This document shows, piece by piece, positions 45,255-58,639 of a stretch of DNA of 64,000 bases. The stretch is taken from the NCBI RefSeq assembly GCF_033568475.1, contig NC_133123.1:3968001-4032000 (forward strand). Reading direction: 5' to 3'. This DNA comes from Henckelia pumila (lineage: Eukaryota; Streptophyta; Magnoliopsida; Lamiales; Gesneriaceae). The notes under the pieces are model-generated. The model saw only the letters and a list, made by a program, of their open reading frames with translations, was not told the DNA's origin and did not search any database. Both the position numbers and the translations under genes were made by a program. Every line of letters starts with the position of its first letter. Position 1 is the stretch's first letter.

Positions 45255-45514
45255 TTATTTTCTCCGTCTCAATCATATAGGTTCCAATTTTTGTTTACCT
45301 AATTGTCTCAAATATATAGTACGATTTGAGTAATTTGCGGCGTTCTTCTTGTTTTTAAAAACTAGCTTACCCTATTAATCAAGTTTTAGGAACGTGCAAC
45401 CAATATTTTAAATAAATCAAATAAAAAAATTTGTTTGTAACTTTGCTTTTCTAATGATTTGAATTAACCTGTGTAAAAAAAACTAAAAAAATTATATAAT
45501 TGAGATAAAATAGT
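45255..45514. mobile_element. Stowaway-like (Tc1/mariner) MITE, about 260 bp
   Basis: The left end TCTCCGTCTCAATCATATAG is close to the common plant Stowaway terminus CTCCCTCCGTCCCAATTATA. The right end (ATTATATAATTGAGATAAAATAGTA) is its degenerate inverse. TA lies at both ends, consistent with a TA target duplication. Confidence 0.6.
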
Positions 45515-45903
45515 ACTTCAAAAGCGCACTATATAATACATTATTTGGGAAAGTATTTTATCTTATGATATTTATTTGAAATATTATGTTATGTTAGTGC
45601 TTCTTCTATTGAATAAATAATATATATACGTCTGCATGATCGATGAACATTATTACAATAACAACAATAGTAACTAAATGTAGATTATTTTTGTAATATT
45701 TTTTCACTATTACATCAAACACGAGTATATTTATACACAACATGAATATGGATATCCTGCTATGTATCATAAATGAAATTAGCATATATTTAAAACATTA
45801 TCCACCACATTATAATTATTGAAAAATAGATACATGACATACATTAAATAGCATGTTCTTTGTACAAAATAAGATAAAGGCTCATTTATGGCATATCTCT
45901 AAT

Positions 45904-46382
45904 TAGAGCGGTCAAACAGGCCAACCCATGGCGGGGTGGGTCGGCCCACCAAAAACCCATCATTTGGCGGGTCGATGACGGGCCGACCCACCATCTTGGC
46001 GGGCTGAAAATCCTCAACCAACCCAACCCAACCCAAGGTGGGTTGCGGGTTAGGCGGGCTGCCCGCGGGTTGACTCACGATAAATAAAAATAAATAAATA
46101 ATATTATAATTAATTACAAATATCATTTTATAAATAAATATTAATAGAAACATATTAATAAAAATTTTAATTATTGATTTAATGTATGTAAATTTTATAT
46201 AAATTAATTAATACAAAAAAAATTCATAACTTTTATTAAAAAATACATATATCACAATAAAAATAACCCATCTAGGCCCACCTTTTGTTAGGTTAGAAAT
46301 TTTTTCAACCCAACCCACTTAAAATATGTGGCGGACCGGGCTGATCCGACGGACCTAACCCAAATTGACGGATCTATCTCTA
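45904..46382. mobile_element. Degenerate hAT-like MITE (about 480 bp)
   Basis: Left end TAGAGCGGTCAAACAGGCC, right end CAAATTGACGGATCTATCTCTA. The inverted match is short (TAGAG, then GTCAA). Both ends are GC-rich with many GGGTTGG/CCAACCC motifs around an AT-rich centre, the same plan as the MITE at 52547. No clear 8 bp duplication. Confidence 0.5.
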
Positions 46383-46595
46383 ATTGATCATGTGAGTCCT
46401 TAACTCAACCAAATATTTGAAAAATAAAAATATATTATGCATATATTTATATTATAATAAATATAATATATATGTTACACACAATAACGCGTATGAAAAT
46501 GAATTGGGTCTTTATATCTTGTCGAATTCGAGAAGGAAGATTGGTACAAGGTAAGCTTAAGTGGATTAGGTATATTGGATTAATTAGCTACTAAA

Positions 46596-46638
46596 TGGGC
46601 TCATAGAAATTGACGAGGCCCAATTCATGAATAGCCCA
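46596..46638 (+). promoter_or_regulatory. Site II (TGGGC/GCCCA) motif cluster upstream of gluconokinase
   Basis: TGGGC at 46596-46600, GGCCCA at 46617-46622 and GCCCA at 46634-46638 lie within 43 bp. Such motifs bind TCP factors and mark promoters of growth and housekeeping genes in plants. They suggest transcription starting near 46.7 kb and a leader with one or more introns before the ATG at 47759. Confidence 0.45.
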
Positions 46639-47758
46639 AACATTACCAGATTATGATACAGGCTGAGTGTAGTCCAGATCAAACAGTTTTCCTTTCCAAT
46701 TAGCATCGAATGAGACGTATACCAGATCGGAAATTGCATTCCATCGTCTTGAAATTTAACGCAAGAATATGGCATTCGGCACAGCTAAATTCTGCGAATA
46801 TATTAAAGGATTGGAAGAAACCCAGCAGCACAATTTCATTGTTTTTCAGGGAAATTGAAGGTTTGCCCGGGAGTACATTTTTCTTGTCTTTTGTTTTTTT
46901 AATGTCAATTTGGATTCATCTTACAGGAGCCTTTATAGGTATTATTTTCTTGTTTACCGATCCTATGGCGTCGATCATGATAATTGTGGTACTATTAATG
47001 ATTGTTATTCATCTTATTGGGATTTAGTGATTCAATTTCGATGATTCAAGAACGGAATCGATTTAGGAATTTTTTTTGCTTGCAAAGTTTTGAATTTTGG
47101 TTCTTCTGTGGAATACGAAGGTATTCAGGATTAACAGTTTTTTCATCTCATATTAATTTCCTTGAGAAGTACGACCCAGCTCATTTTTTGAACAGAAGTT
47201 AAAGATTTTGTGGTCATATGAACACCCAACGGTCCCTGAATTGTATTCATATGATGTCTCCAGTGCCTTTTGAGCTTATTGATTGGCTTATAAATGGTTT
47301 CACATAGTTAGAGATACATGTCCCCTCACGTCTCACAAATTCATGTTTATCTTGATTCACGACTTGCAGATTGCAAGTTTAGTTTTCAAAATTTATCGGA
47401 ATTCTTTATCTTGTTTTTAGCCTTGCAGGCCTTGTTCAACTTATTTTAGACAAATTATTTCTTTTGTATCAGTTGCTTTTGATCTTTAGTATCAGAATCT
47501 ATCTTGTTATTTCTAGACTATCATATGATCGATTTTCCCGATTTACGGAAGGCTGCTGCCTATTCATGTTTTGCAAGGAGTTAAGGACTTGATAGACATT
47601 CAAGTATCAAGAAAAATCTGATATTTTTAATTTTCTTGATTCACGGATAACTGGTTGCATTTTAGAAGGACTGGGAAAAATTTTGATGTCTTGTTGACTC
47701 ATTCTACAACTAATCTTCGTTGCTTATAAACTCAAGAGGTCAACTCTTCTACTGGAAA

Positions 47759-49213
47759 ATGACACCTGATACAGGTATCTCCCACCTACTTTTGTTTCCT
47801 TGATGTGTGCTGAAGTCGATGTTGCAACACTCCTTGACATAAAATCATGTAGTATTATGATATGTTATCAATATTTGGAACATGAGATCTATTTTGCTTG
47901 ATCATACCAGTATATGCAATTAATTTCTCTACTGATGTCATGGAATCCTGATCAATGTAATACCTTTTGGCAGGAGTAGTTTTTGTGATCATGGGAGTCA
48001 GTGGTGCTGGAAAATCGTAAGTTTAAAGTTTATCTAATGATTCCATGTTTGTCACCTTTCATCTTTTCTATATGTCAGATTTCATTTAAACGATTACCCT
48101 GTGTCTCTATACTCCCGCATTATACAACTCTGAAGTCTAAACCAACCCCATGTGATTACTCGAATGACAATGTGTTGAAATCTATTCTTGCCTTAACTAC
48201 AAACATAACTTTATTTGTTAATGGCCATAATTCATTGTCACCTATTGCTTTCCTTCATCTTGTTCTATTTTTTACTGCACCATTTCACTTGTCGAGATTA
48301 ACCATGAGTCATACAACTTGGGAAAATTGCTGAATCCGCAACATTGATAATGACCATCAAACTAAATCAATTTTGTGACTTCAAGAATGCAAGGTTCAAT
48401 ATTTATATACTCTTGCCTAAGTTATGCCTCTGCAAAGTATTAGGACATGGTAACTTAACTCTCATCCTAATTAGATGACTATCACCAATAATTAAGAACT
48501 GATCGAACTCACTACTTGAAAGTCGTAATTGTGCAATTTGCTTCCTGTTCAAATGATTTGCATTTCTGGCCAGCCTATCGTATTTTCACCAATGCATTGT
48601 TACTTATTACACTGCTGCTGGTGTATTATGTTATCTCTTCTGCAGAACAATTGGTGCGATGCTGGCAAAATCGCTAAATGGCTGCTTTATTGATGCGGAT
48701 GATTATCATCCTCAGTCCAACAAAGGTAGATTTGCTTCTGCATTTTGCCTGAAGATTCTGTGGTTTTCTATTGGATAAAAATAAGCTAATTTGTTCAACA
48801 AAACAGATAAGATGAAAAATGGGATCCCTTTGACAGACGATGACCGAATCCCTTGGCTCGAAACTCTTCGTGATGCCTTAAGGGTACGTCTGGTAAATGG
48901 CGAAACTGTAATTCTTGGTTGCTCTGCTTTAAAGGAGTCATACAGAGAAATTCTTAGACACGCAGATGCAAGATATGTACGAGGTTCTTACGTGTGCAGC
49001 GTAAAATTTGTTTTGTTGGAAGTTGGGGCTGAGGTTCTTTGTGCTCGACTCGAGAAAAGAGCAGCCGACGGGCAGCACTTCATGCCTGCCAAACTGTTGC
49101 AATCTCAGTTGGATTCGCTTCAGATCGATGAATCCGAAGGAATCCTGAGAGTTGATGCTTCACAAGATCCCCAGACTACTGTGAAAAACATACAAACTTT
49201 GGTTGGTTCATGA
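47759..49213 (+). CDS. Gluconokinase (4 exons)
   Basis: Exons: 47759-47774, 47974-48016, 48646-48725, 48807-49213. All introns are GT-AG and the total is 546 nt, giving 181 residues, near the usual size of 180-190. The enzyme phosphorylates D-gluconate to 6-phosphogluconate with ATP, feeding the oxidative pentose phosphate pathway. The P-loop is GVSGAGKS (residues 13-20), followed by TIGAMLAKSLNGCFIDADDY (substrate region with the DADD motif), NKDKMKNGIPLTDDDRIPWL, GCSALKESYREILR, and the lid/base region EKRAADGQHFMPAKLLQSQL. Exon 1 is only 16 nt, chosen because it supplies the only suitable in-phase ATG with a clean donor; other leader exons could exist upstream. No transit peptide is visible, so a cytosolic location is inferred. 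Confidence 0.93.
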
Positions 49214-49531
49214 TTTCACCAACAATGGAATTTCGATGAGGCTACAACATATGCAAATTGTTCACCTTCATCAACTATTTTTCGGAATTTCCCACATTTA
49301 TTTTCCGCGACAAATCTTTGATTTGAGCATGAGAAAGTCATGCTGTGGTAGCTATACTGTATTAAATGAAAATAAATGGTTCTGTTATTTGCTTTGAATT
49401 ACTCCTTGCTTCGATCTTTATAAAATTGAAATGAAGCACACTTATTGGAGGTAACATATTTCTTTTACATTTTTATTTATCCCTCTTTTACTGCTATTAA
49501 ATATCCTGCATTTACATAAGATAAAGATGGC

Positions 49532-49649
49532 TACTAAGGTAGTGTTTGCAATTTTTAAAAATAAGTGATTATGGAGATTTTCTTAATAAATTTGTTAAGA
49601 TCTCTGTAATCACTTATTTTTTTTAAAGGTTATAAACACTACTTAAGTA
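49532..49649. mobile_element. Palindromic MITE (about 118 bp) 3' of gluconokinase
   Basis: Two arms of about 55 bp are inverse to each other: left TACTAAGGTAGTGTTTGCAA with AAATAAGTGATTATGGAGAT, right ending TATAAACACTACTTAAGTA. It can fold into one long hairpin. A single-arm relative is found at 43494-43555. Confidence 0.75.
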
Positions 49650-51381
49650 ACCACGTTCATTAAATTCAAAATTTTGATTCCCTACAAAAATAATTATACA
49701 AAAAAAAAATTAAATTATATCCCGGTCTAGTGAGAGTAATTTTATGGGCCAGTTATAAATTAGGCAGTTTAAGTTTCAATGGGCCGCACTTTTAGTAGGC
49801 TAGTCTTTGAACTTTTGGTATGCATTTGATATTTGGTACTTTTAGGCCTTATATTATTGGAGTTTAATATTTTCAGTCTGGTATCATTTTTTTGAATTAA
49901 TTATATTCATATAACTGTGTTTTGATTATGATTTTCGTCATCATCTAAATCATATAGTTATTTTGAGTTGTAAACCATATAGTTAAATGAATAATGTTAG
50001 GGTTAAATTTTTACAATAATGTGTTTAAAAATTCTCTCGTGTTCAACAACGTAATTATAAAATTTAATAATGATATTAGTAATTTATTTACGCGATTTTG
50101 ACAAATATAACTAAAATTAATTGTCAAAACATTGTATATAACTATAATTTATAACTATAATTAATTTAATAATAAAAAAATACATGACTAGAAAAATCAA
50201 ATCACACAACAGTGAAATTGACATTTTATCTATTTTTAATATCGAATACATTACAATTATATATGTCTAGCATTTAATACAGGTAAGCTTTTATGGCACG
50301 CAATATTAATTTTTTTTAAAAAAAAAAAAAAAAATTCTGTCAAATTTCAGGGATTAATTTTGTGAGAAAAAAAATATTATATGTCATCCAATTTATGAAA
50401 AAAATATTATTATTTATGAAAAAAAAATTTAATTTTTATTTTAGATATGATTCGGACCGACCGATTTCATGAACATAAATCAATGAAACCGTCTCATAAA
50501 ACTCTACTCAATTAGTTGCGTATGTGATGCCCCCATCGACTAGTATTAGTTAATAGTATTTGTGAATTGATGTAGGAAAACAAAATCTAACAAAAATCAT
50601 TATTTATTTTCCTATTCATTTCCAGTTGTTGGGAAAGTGTTTGTGGTGGTTGTAATTATCTTTAATTCAACGCTATTATTATTGGTATTAATAATAATAA
50701 TAATATTAACAATAATTATTATTATTATAGCGTTACACTTCGAATCATGATACTATACCATGAATTGATAACATAGTAATATTACTTGGTCAAAACAAGC
50801 AATAATTTTAATGTACTGCAAGTGGGTATGATATGTCAACCTATGTCTCCTGATCAACATTCTCTTGCTCATTTTTATATTTCACACCCTATCCTTATCA
50901 TTGTCTTGTACAATATTTATTTTATATATATTAATATTATAAACGTTTGATCTAAAATTGGGTGTAAATTATTTCGATTTCAACTGCATACATGCCTACC
51001 TGATGTTGAAAGTCCAAAGACATGACCGCTCAACTCCAGTGGGCTATAAATATAAAATAAAATTAGGGGGTCACGCAAACATTTTTAAATTATAAAAACC
51101 TAAGCACAAACATGCATCTTTGACTATAATTTTTATGAAGACCCACAAATTTCTGAGATTTTATTTTATACAATAGAAGAAGAATCTATTGCGTAGTTTA
51201 GCTAGCTAGTTAGCAAACCATATTATTATTATTATTATTATTGTTATTAAAATAGAGAAGAAAAAATTATAGATGAAATTAATTAATCTTATCAAACACC
51301 CCTATCCACTCGAATTCTCCACCACCCAAAATGAATGATAAAAACACAAGGTCGACAAGCGAACAAGGTGAGATATTTGCT

Positions 51382-51522
51382 CACGTGCGGGTGGGGTCAA
51401 AGTCAACATTCCTTTGGCCAAGGGTCCACACGTGCTGATTCTAAGTGTCTTGTCAGGGGCAGACACGTACGTGTGAGCTCAAGTGTGTGCCTTCGCACAC
51501 GTCCAAATTACTATTTCACGTG
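51382..51522. promoter_or_regulatory. Cluster of five ACGT/G-box motifs with W-box cores
   Basis: CACGTG occurs at 51382-51387, 51429-51434 and 51517-51522, the palindrome CACGTACGTG at 51464-51473, and CACGTC at 51498-51503. GTCAA (TTGAC, W-box core) occurs twice near 51396-51404. This density in 141 bp within AT-rich sequence is typical of bZIP/bHLH (ABRE/G-box) regulatory modules. It sits more than 2 kb from gluconokinase and about 4 kb beyond the 3' end of GH3, so its target is unknown. Confidence 0.5.
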
Positions 51523-52546
51523 ATTATTATTTTCCATTTAAAACCGGGATTTTTGCTCCCCAACCCTCTTTTTTTTTTAAAAAAAAAAATTCATATATTA
51601 TTATAATCATCATCATCACGTCACGTTTTATTTTATCTCGCAAAAACTCTATAATTTCGATATGTTTTTTGAGATACTCTTTAGTCTTTACACTTGGTTT
51701 GTTAAAAATAGCAATATATAGGCATATTCCCACACTTGATTAATTATATTATATATATTATGTAGTGAGGTAGCAAGCAGCATATAGACGAGAGATGATA
51801 GAAGCACCGTCGGTTAAATAAGAAATTAGCAACAATATTATTGAGACCATGGGGCGTCGCCGTCAGTCACAGTCATTGTCTCCATAAAGTATAACTCACT
51901 TTCTTTTTCACACTTTATTTTTTTCCATCTCTTCTCCGTGTAGTCCTTTCAGTCGCATTCAAGCAACCTCATTACTAAATAAATTAATGTCCAATAATTG
52001 TGATTAGTTAAAGTTTTACCATTCTAATTAAGGATTCCAAATATACAATCATAATCACCATAATTTGTCCCGTGGGGAGACGAATTCCAATCATTTTTCG
52101 TCGACAAATTAAAGTTAAAATTAAGGGTATATATATAATTATGATGTGGTATTATTCATACGTAGTACGTGTAGCCTGTCGATAAACAAATGAATCCGGT
52201 CACGTTCGAGGATTCTCATTAATTCCACCACTGAATACAAGGAATTGAACCTATGAACTGTCCAAATTAGTTGCCAAGTGGTGCAAATTGCTAAATATAA
52301 TCATTTTTGGTATTGATTAATTAGTGTGTGGATCATGGAAGTACAACTAACTACATACATCGACTATTGATTTAATGAGGTATATTGACGCTCATGTGGA
52401 ATATAAATAGTCGGTACCATCACAATACATTAATATAATTCATTTTCATAACACCACATTTCGTTCTATCAAAAGATTCTCCCATCTTAGATCATGAAAA
52501 TTCGATTCGCTCTTACCGGAATGTTCAAATCCACGGCGGTCAAATA

Positions 52547-52801
52547 TAAAGATATCAAAATGGGCTTGGTCTGCCAACCCAACCCACCAAAAAGGTGGGC
52601 CGGCCCGCACCGTCCCGCCTAATGGTGGGTTGGAGGTTGACCCACAAAAACTTGTCAATTTACATGTGATCCACCGGGTTGGTCCGTTCCGCCACCTAAA
52701 ATAGGTGGGTTGAATTGGTGGTTTCTCAACTTGCACATCTAATGGTGGGTTACGACGAGTTGTGGGCCGACCCGTCTCGCTGACCCATTTTGACACCTCT
52801 A
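52547..52801. mobile_element. hAT-like MITE (about 255 bp)
   Basis: Left end TAAAGATATCAAAATGGGC and right end, read on the minus strand, TAGAGGTGTCAAAATGGGT match at about 15 of 19 positions. The right terminus is the common plant hAT MITE end. The inside is rich in GGTGGGTTGG/CCAACCCACC motifs. The target duplication has decayed. Confidence 0.6.
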
Positions 52802-54505
52802 ATCACAATAGCTTAATCAATGGATCTATCAATCAAAATAATAAGTATAAATTAATGTGAAATGGATCATCTGTTTATTTTACGAATCGGAAATATATAT
52901 ATATATATATTTTTTTTAAAAAAAATGAAACTCAATATGTTATATGTCTACGTACATTTCATTAATATAATTTACTGCGAAAATAATTGTGGGAAAATAA
53001 AAGGAAGGAAGAGGACGAAAGTGATGATGAAATTAAATAAAACATAAAGCTAGGGGGTGAGAAGCGACCGAGACAAAATTGGCCACCAATTTGATGATGA
53101 TATTGGAGTACTACTCCTGGAGAAAATCAGCAAGAAAATGATGAAGAAGACAAATTAAATGTGCATGATAATTCACGTAACAGTAGCATCCCCGGCCCGG
53201 TGATCAACAGTAAAGCAAAAATTATTATATATATATATATCCAACCAAATAATTGGATAACACCCGTCTCTTTTAATTATTATTATTGTATTGGGGAAAT
53301 TTCTTTTTCCGCTTTTTGGACACCACAGCTTTGCTTTAATTAATTAATTTTTAATGGGAAAAAAAGTGTCGCTGTTGCATTTTAATTCTTGTACGTGAGT
53401 GTGTTTCCAATGGGCATTTGGCCGTTTTCTTTTCTCAAGAACAAAAAACTGCAGAAGATGTCTGTGTTTTGCTGCTTTCTGCAGAGGCAAAAATGGGGTG
53501 GGGAGCAGCTTCTGAATCATTTCATGATATTATCTTATCCGTACCCAATATCATCTAAAATTATTTGCCTGTGAACCCAAATAATTGTACTGTTTCAGTT
53601 TCTTTGTTCCCTCAAACGGAGTAAATGCGTGACCCTTTTCTCCGGCCATATCGCCGGCCATGCATGTCATCGTGTCCTTTGACCTTACAGATATATAAGT
53701 CCAATTATTTGGTTTCACAGTTTTTTACGTAAATTAATATTGCTTCCAAGCTAGCTAGGGCTTTCAAACTTTTTTATTGATTATATGTTTACGAACATCC
53801 AAGTTAAATTGTGATGATCAACTACATACTTTTCCGATGTAAATTACTTTTTATATATATGAAGAATCATTTTAAGAATGAAATTTTATATTTTTTTTCC
53901 ATATCGTTAGGTAGAGGCGACATACTAAATGTTAAGGATGACTATATATAATAAGTCTTGTCATGTCATAGTTTTCATTTCCTTTATTTCAAAAGTCAAT
54001 CCTTACAGATAAGGTCTCGATGACGTGCTTATAAATTTTATATACGCATATAATATAATATAAATAACATTGCATTTACCACGACCTTTTTTTAAAAAAA
54101 AATAAAATGTGTAACCATCTAACATATACTAACATATATACTTGTAGTTTTAACATATAAATAAAATTATATCAAAAATTAATAATAATTTTGAAATATG
54201 TATATATATCTACCATATTTTTTGTATTCCCGAATTTCATTTTCTACCTTTCTTTTTACATTTCAGGAAAATACATAATATATTCTCCCAAGGTACATTC
54301 ACAATCGACACATCTTCAGCAAATCAATAATTATTTATTTAAATTGTGACAAAAATGAATCATCTATTCAACTTTTCACGTCTCTCTTAAACATTATATT
54401 ATTATTATTATAACCTAAAAAATCATATATTAAAACAAAAAATAACCCAAAAAATCAATTAAAAATTTACATTTTCCCCTAAAATAGTTAACTCCAAATA
54501 AGCTT

Positions 54506-54506
<1 letters not shown>

Positions 54507-54541
<35 letters not shown>
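54507..54541 (+). repeat. AC microsatellite
   Basis: About 17 uninterrupted AC/CA units, likely length-variable. Confidence 0.9.
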
Positions 54542-54545
<4 letters not shown>

Positions 54546-55444
54546 CTCACAATGATATCCAATTAATATTACATATCAATAAATTATTTTCTAAAAAAAT
54601 TTTAAGAAACACCAAAATAAGCATAGCGCTTATTTTTGAATTCGGAAAGATTAGAAAAAATCGACCCTTCTAATTATATCACATTGTTCAGCTAGAATAT
54701 ACGTACACAACTTAATTACATTATTGGTCTCATTAATAAATAAATATATATAATAATCTAGATTATGTAAGAAGGCTGGCTAGTCGACGAAGACCTGAGC
54801 CAAGGGCAAAATAATCAAACTAGCTAGTCGCATCTTTTAAATTCTCCTATATCTAACGTGCAAGCAAAAATCAACTCTGGTTCTTTCAAAAAAATAAAAT
54901 AAAATAAAATCAAGACGGGTGGAACATTTCACATACATATATATTAATGATTTGTTTAGATATATATAATTAATAAGAAATGAAGTTTGGAAAACTGAGC
55001 TTGGGTAATAATTGGACATAAAGTGTGTTAGCTTTATAGTAAACAAAATGGTTATTAAATATGAAAGCAAGTGGGATTTAGTGTTACAGTTTTAGTACAC
55101 ATCCCATGAGAGTTCAGTGGGCAGGAATCCTGGCTGGAAATAAGAAAACAAAGTCCCATAAAATATGCTAAGAGCCATTGGCTTCTAATTAAACAAAGAA
55201 ATTAATTAAAGAGGGACAATTTGTTGAAACATGAACGAACTGTTTTTGTACAGGCCTTCTAATTAATCAAGTTTCTACCTTAATTAATTAACAACATTTA
55301 AAGAACAAGATAACATAGTTAATTAATAATAATTATCTAAATACGGGGATCGGGGACGGGAGAGAAGAGGATGAAAGAGGATGAGATTCTAACACTAACA
55401 ATTATCATCACAAAAACAGTTCTTTGATTTCGTTTCCTTGATCT

Positions 55445-57589
55445 TCAATTCTTGTTGTTGCAGCTCCATTGGGCGGCAAATTTTGGGCACTTTGGACTGA
55501 GATAGCAACGCACGACCCTCGAGTTTAGAAGCTCAAGAATCGGTGCAAATTTCACGCAGCGGGGAGTTTTGTACTGATTGATTGAAGCACCGAGGCTAAT
55601 GGCATAATCCATGAGCTTATCGAATGTGCCGGTTTCCACCACTTTGATCTCAAGCGGCCCGATCGCCTCGTAAACTCGGTTCTGGCGATACACTGAATCA
55701 AGGGACTCTTCGATTGTGAAGCAGCAGTCTTCGAAAACCGATGGAGGGATTGGTGTCGATCCATTTTGGCTCAGCTCCCAGTACAAGACATAGTGGCCTG
55801 GAACTTTGGTGGTGTCGGCATAGCTCGTGTACTCGGTGAGACGAGCATCGAATGGGATCAAATGAGTCGTGGCATTTTTCACGGCGTTGTGGAGCTCTAC
55901 TTCATCGGTTTTATCAGAATCGATGCTCAAGACTACGTTTTTACGGCATATGAAGTTGAACTGCGGCGCATTGTTCTTGAATCCAGCCACACGAAGCACA
56001 TCCCCGACTCTGTACCTGTAGAGCCCTGGAATTCGAGGATCAAAAATTATGTCAAAACACCATCGAAAAACAATTAATCGAACCCACCCCATTGTTCTAA
56101 TTACAAAGGACTAATGAGTTATAGGCTAAAATATATACCTGCATATGTGGTAACCACCAGTTCATATTCTTGTCCAAGTTTAACATCAACCAAGTCAACC
56201 AGTTCTTGCTGTTCTTTGTCATCAAGGGATTTTTGCATTGCAATGGAAGTAAGGCCATTGGCGGGACAATTGTTTCGATGCACCGGCAAAAACTCGAAAT
56301 AGGCCATGGTTGGAATGAGGGTGTAGGACACATCGCTTGGCTTGCAAAGAGGATTGAGATTGACACCAAAATAACACTCTGAGGAAGCATACATTGTGCA
56401 GACAAGGGGTAGACCATTGCTGTAGAAATCAAGAGTTGGAATGTATTGTGACATGGTCCCAGTCACAATAACGTCGATATACTTGGTGTTAGGCCACAGC
56501 TTGGTGATGATACCCTGCCAGGACTCCTTGCCACATTCGGACTCGATGAAATCCGCCAGCTTGGGGTCTGGATTTAGGGTCCTCAACACAGCTTCCCTCA
56601 CCGATGGATCAGTGATTATGGAGTTAAGAGTCCCGGTTCTAATATCATTGCAAAGAAGGGTGTAGTGCTTCTCCAAGAAGCGGATAGCACGGATGAAGCC
56701 GGAGGCGAAGACCGCCCCGACACGGAGGACTTCCTTGTTCTGAACAAGGCCACAAAGCATTTGGGAATACATGCTCTGGTAGGAATCTTGGCAGAGAATG
56801 GTTTCATTTGGGCTGGTGTAGTTTGTGTAGGGATCATAGGGTCTATCTTTGAAATGGGAACTCTTGTAGTAACTGGTTAAAACGGGGCGAGCCAGAAGGC
56901 CACTCGGGGTCTTGGTCTCGCATTTTATAAACAAGAAATACATCCCTTTCCCTTTCTCCAAGCCTGGAACAAACTGGCTCATCACAGGCATCAAAAGGCT
57001 GTAAAGCAAAGACCTCCTCCCCAGTTCTTCCTCTATAGTAGGCATCATTTTTCTTTCCCCAGCAGATGTCCCAGAACTGCGTATTAAATTTTTTTTTTTA
57101 AACAAAAAAACGACCCTTTTCATAAAAAAAAAAACCAAACTCTGAAACACGAATAGGAGAAGGAACAGTAAAAAGCCACATGCAAGAATGACCGTGTATC
57201 CATATCTTTCATATAAACTCAACATCTGAGAACTGAAAGTGTAAAAAAAAAAAAAAAAAAAGGCATTCAAACCTTGTCAAGAATTCAGAGATGCGGTCTG
57301 AGCAGAGAATGGGAGACTTATCGCCATTGGCGATGCGGTTAATATCAGGCAGAACGTCCTCGTAAGAGACAACAGGCATGATTTTCTTGAAAGCCTCCCG
57401 ATCAGTGAGGCCGTTGAGTCCATGCCTGCTGAGGTACTCGGCATGGGCATTCCTGGACAGAATTTCAGACAGGACCCGTTTCTGTACATCATCGGCATTT
57501 TTGGTCACATCCTCAATAAACTCCATCTTTCTCTTGTTGTTCTCTTCCAAACTGTACTCTGTGGTGGCTTGTTTTGGTGCTTCAGGCAT
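55445..57589 (-). CDS. GH3 indole-3-acetic acid-amido synthetase, GH3.5/GH3.6 type (3 exons)
   Basis: Exons (minus strand): 57589-57273, 57076-56139, 56025-55445. Introns are GT-AG and the protein has 611 residues, the normal group II length. The enzyme adenylates indole-3-acetic acid and joins it to amino acids, lowering active auxin in the cytosol. ATP/AMP motifs are complete: [10 protein letters not shown] (106-115), YASSECYFG (from 335) and [14 protein letters not shown] (from 421). The start MPEAPKQ and blocks such as [20 protein letters not shown] and [20 protein letters not shown] point to the GH3.5/3.6 branch, so some activity on salicylate is possible. The ATG at 57589 fits the family start, and the upstream in-frame sequence lacks an ATG. 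No defect is visible. GH3 genes of this group are usually strongly auxin-induced. Confidence 0.95.
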
Positions 57590-57748
57590 GGTTAATTGGC
57601 TCTCAAGAAACAAATTTTCCACAAGCAAGAAAGAGGAACTGTGTTAATATTTTGTATTATATATGTTGAGTGAGTTGGAGAACTAGAGAGAGAGGGAGAG
57701 AGAGAAACGCAGCTATGGTGGTGGGAAGAAAGAGATGGAAGACGAGGC

Positions 57749-57756
57749 TTTATATA
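57749..57756 (-). promoter_or_regulatory. TATA box of the GH3 gene
   Basis: On the minus strand CTATATAAAGCC, 160 bp upstream of the ATG, placing transcription start near 57720. The leader then contains a run of GA repeats (CTCTCTCTCCCTC on the coding strand near 57690). Confidence 0.7.
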
Positions 57757-58639
57757 GAAGTGAAGAAGGGGAAGGGTGTGGTCCACTTTTATAGAAGCTA
57801 AAATTAAAATAAAAATTCGATGGCTTTATTGTGAATATGGATATCAATTGGTGGCAACTCTGCCATTTCAATTCTCACGCAATACTCCCTTGCAAGGGCT
57901 GAAACTAATAATTTCATTCATCATGTATTATATACATATTTATTTATCTCAAATATTATATAAACATCTATCAATATTCAACAATGTTTTCTACTTAATT
58001 TGGAATTTTACAAGTAACGGACTATGAGAAAGATAACATAAAGGTAAAATCGGAAATTTGTTTATTTAATTGATTTTTCTCGATGCGTGAGTGGCAAATA
58101 GAAAAAAACAGACTTATATAAGTGAGATGACTATTTATATTTTATAATAAAACTTTTCTTTAAGCTTGAAATCTTATCCATTGTGAGTTCATGTAATTGG
58201 AATGAAATATATTCAAAGTTGATCCACGGACTCACAGTTGTGCAAGGAAATTTGGTGAGACACAATTTACAAAAATTCTTTGGTCGATTGTGCCAAGTCA
58301 TGCCACATAAAGAAATCACTCTTGTCTACTACGTTTGTTTCTGTGTGACCATATTTCATATTCACGTACTATATATGTATCCATCTGATACGGACAAAGA
58401 TTTTGTTATTATTATTAGTAGTAGTTTTAATTTTAACGATATATTATATATATGATATTATTGTGGCATTCATTAATATACACAAGATAGACGAGCGTGC
58501 ATGTAAAAAACGCATAAAAAGAGATGGAGATGCCCATGCCATCTACTTGTAGCACTCACAATTAATGCTGATTAATTAATTAATAATAATTCCTAGGAAG
58601 GTGGTGAAATTTAATTTATTTGATTAATATAATGGTGTG

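Larger units (their letters stand above)
40891..46690. other. Intergenic, 5.8 kb, no gene recognised
   Basis: AT-rich with poly-A/T runs and several MITE-like units listed separately. A direct repeat of about 28 bp (AAAGTAAGGGAAAAAAATTA) occurs at about 42119 and 42170. Short open frames in this interval (for example 43782-44015 and 44157-44360, minus strand) show no recognisable domain. Confidence 0.6.
49650..55440. other. Intergenic, 5.8 kb, no gene recognised
   Basis: AT-rich, with poly-A/T runs (for example 50310-50334) and a palindromic AAT/ATT stretch at about 50690-50735. It also holds the ACGT cluster, the MITE and the AC microsatellite listed separately. No open frame with a recognisable domain was found; miRNA families that I know by sequence were looked for by eye and not found. 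Confidence 0.55.

Noticed and set aside
47002-47202. Open frames in the leader region of gluconokinase
   Set aside because: No homology, several overlapping frames, and position before the first coding exon; more likely 5' UTR or intron.
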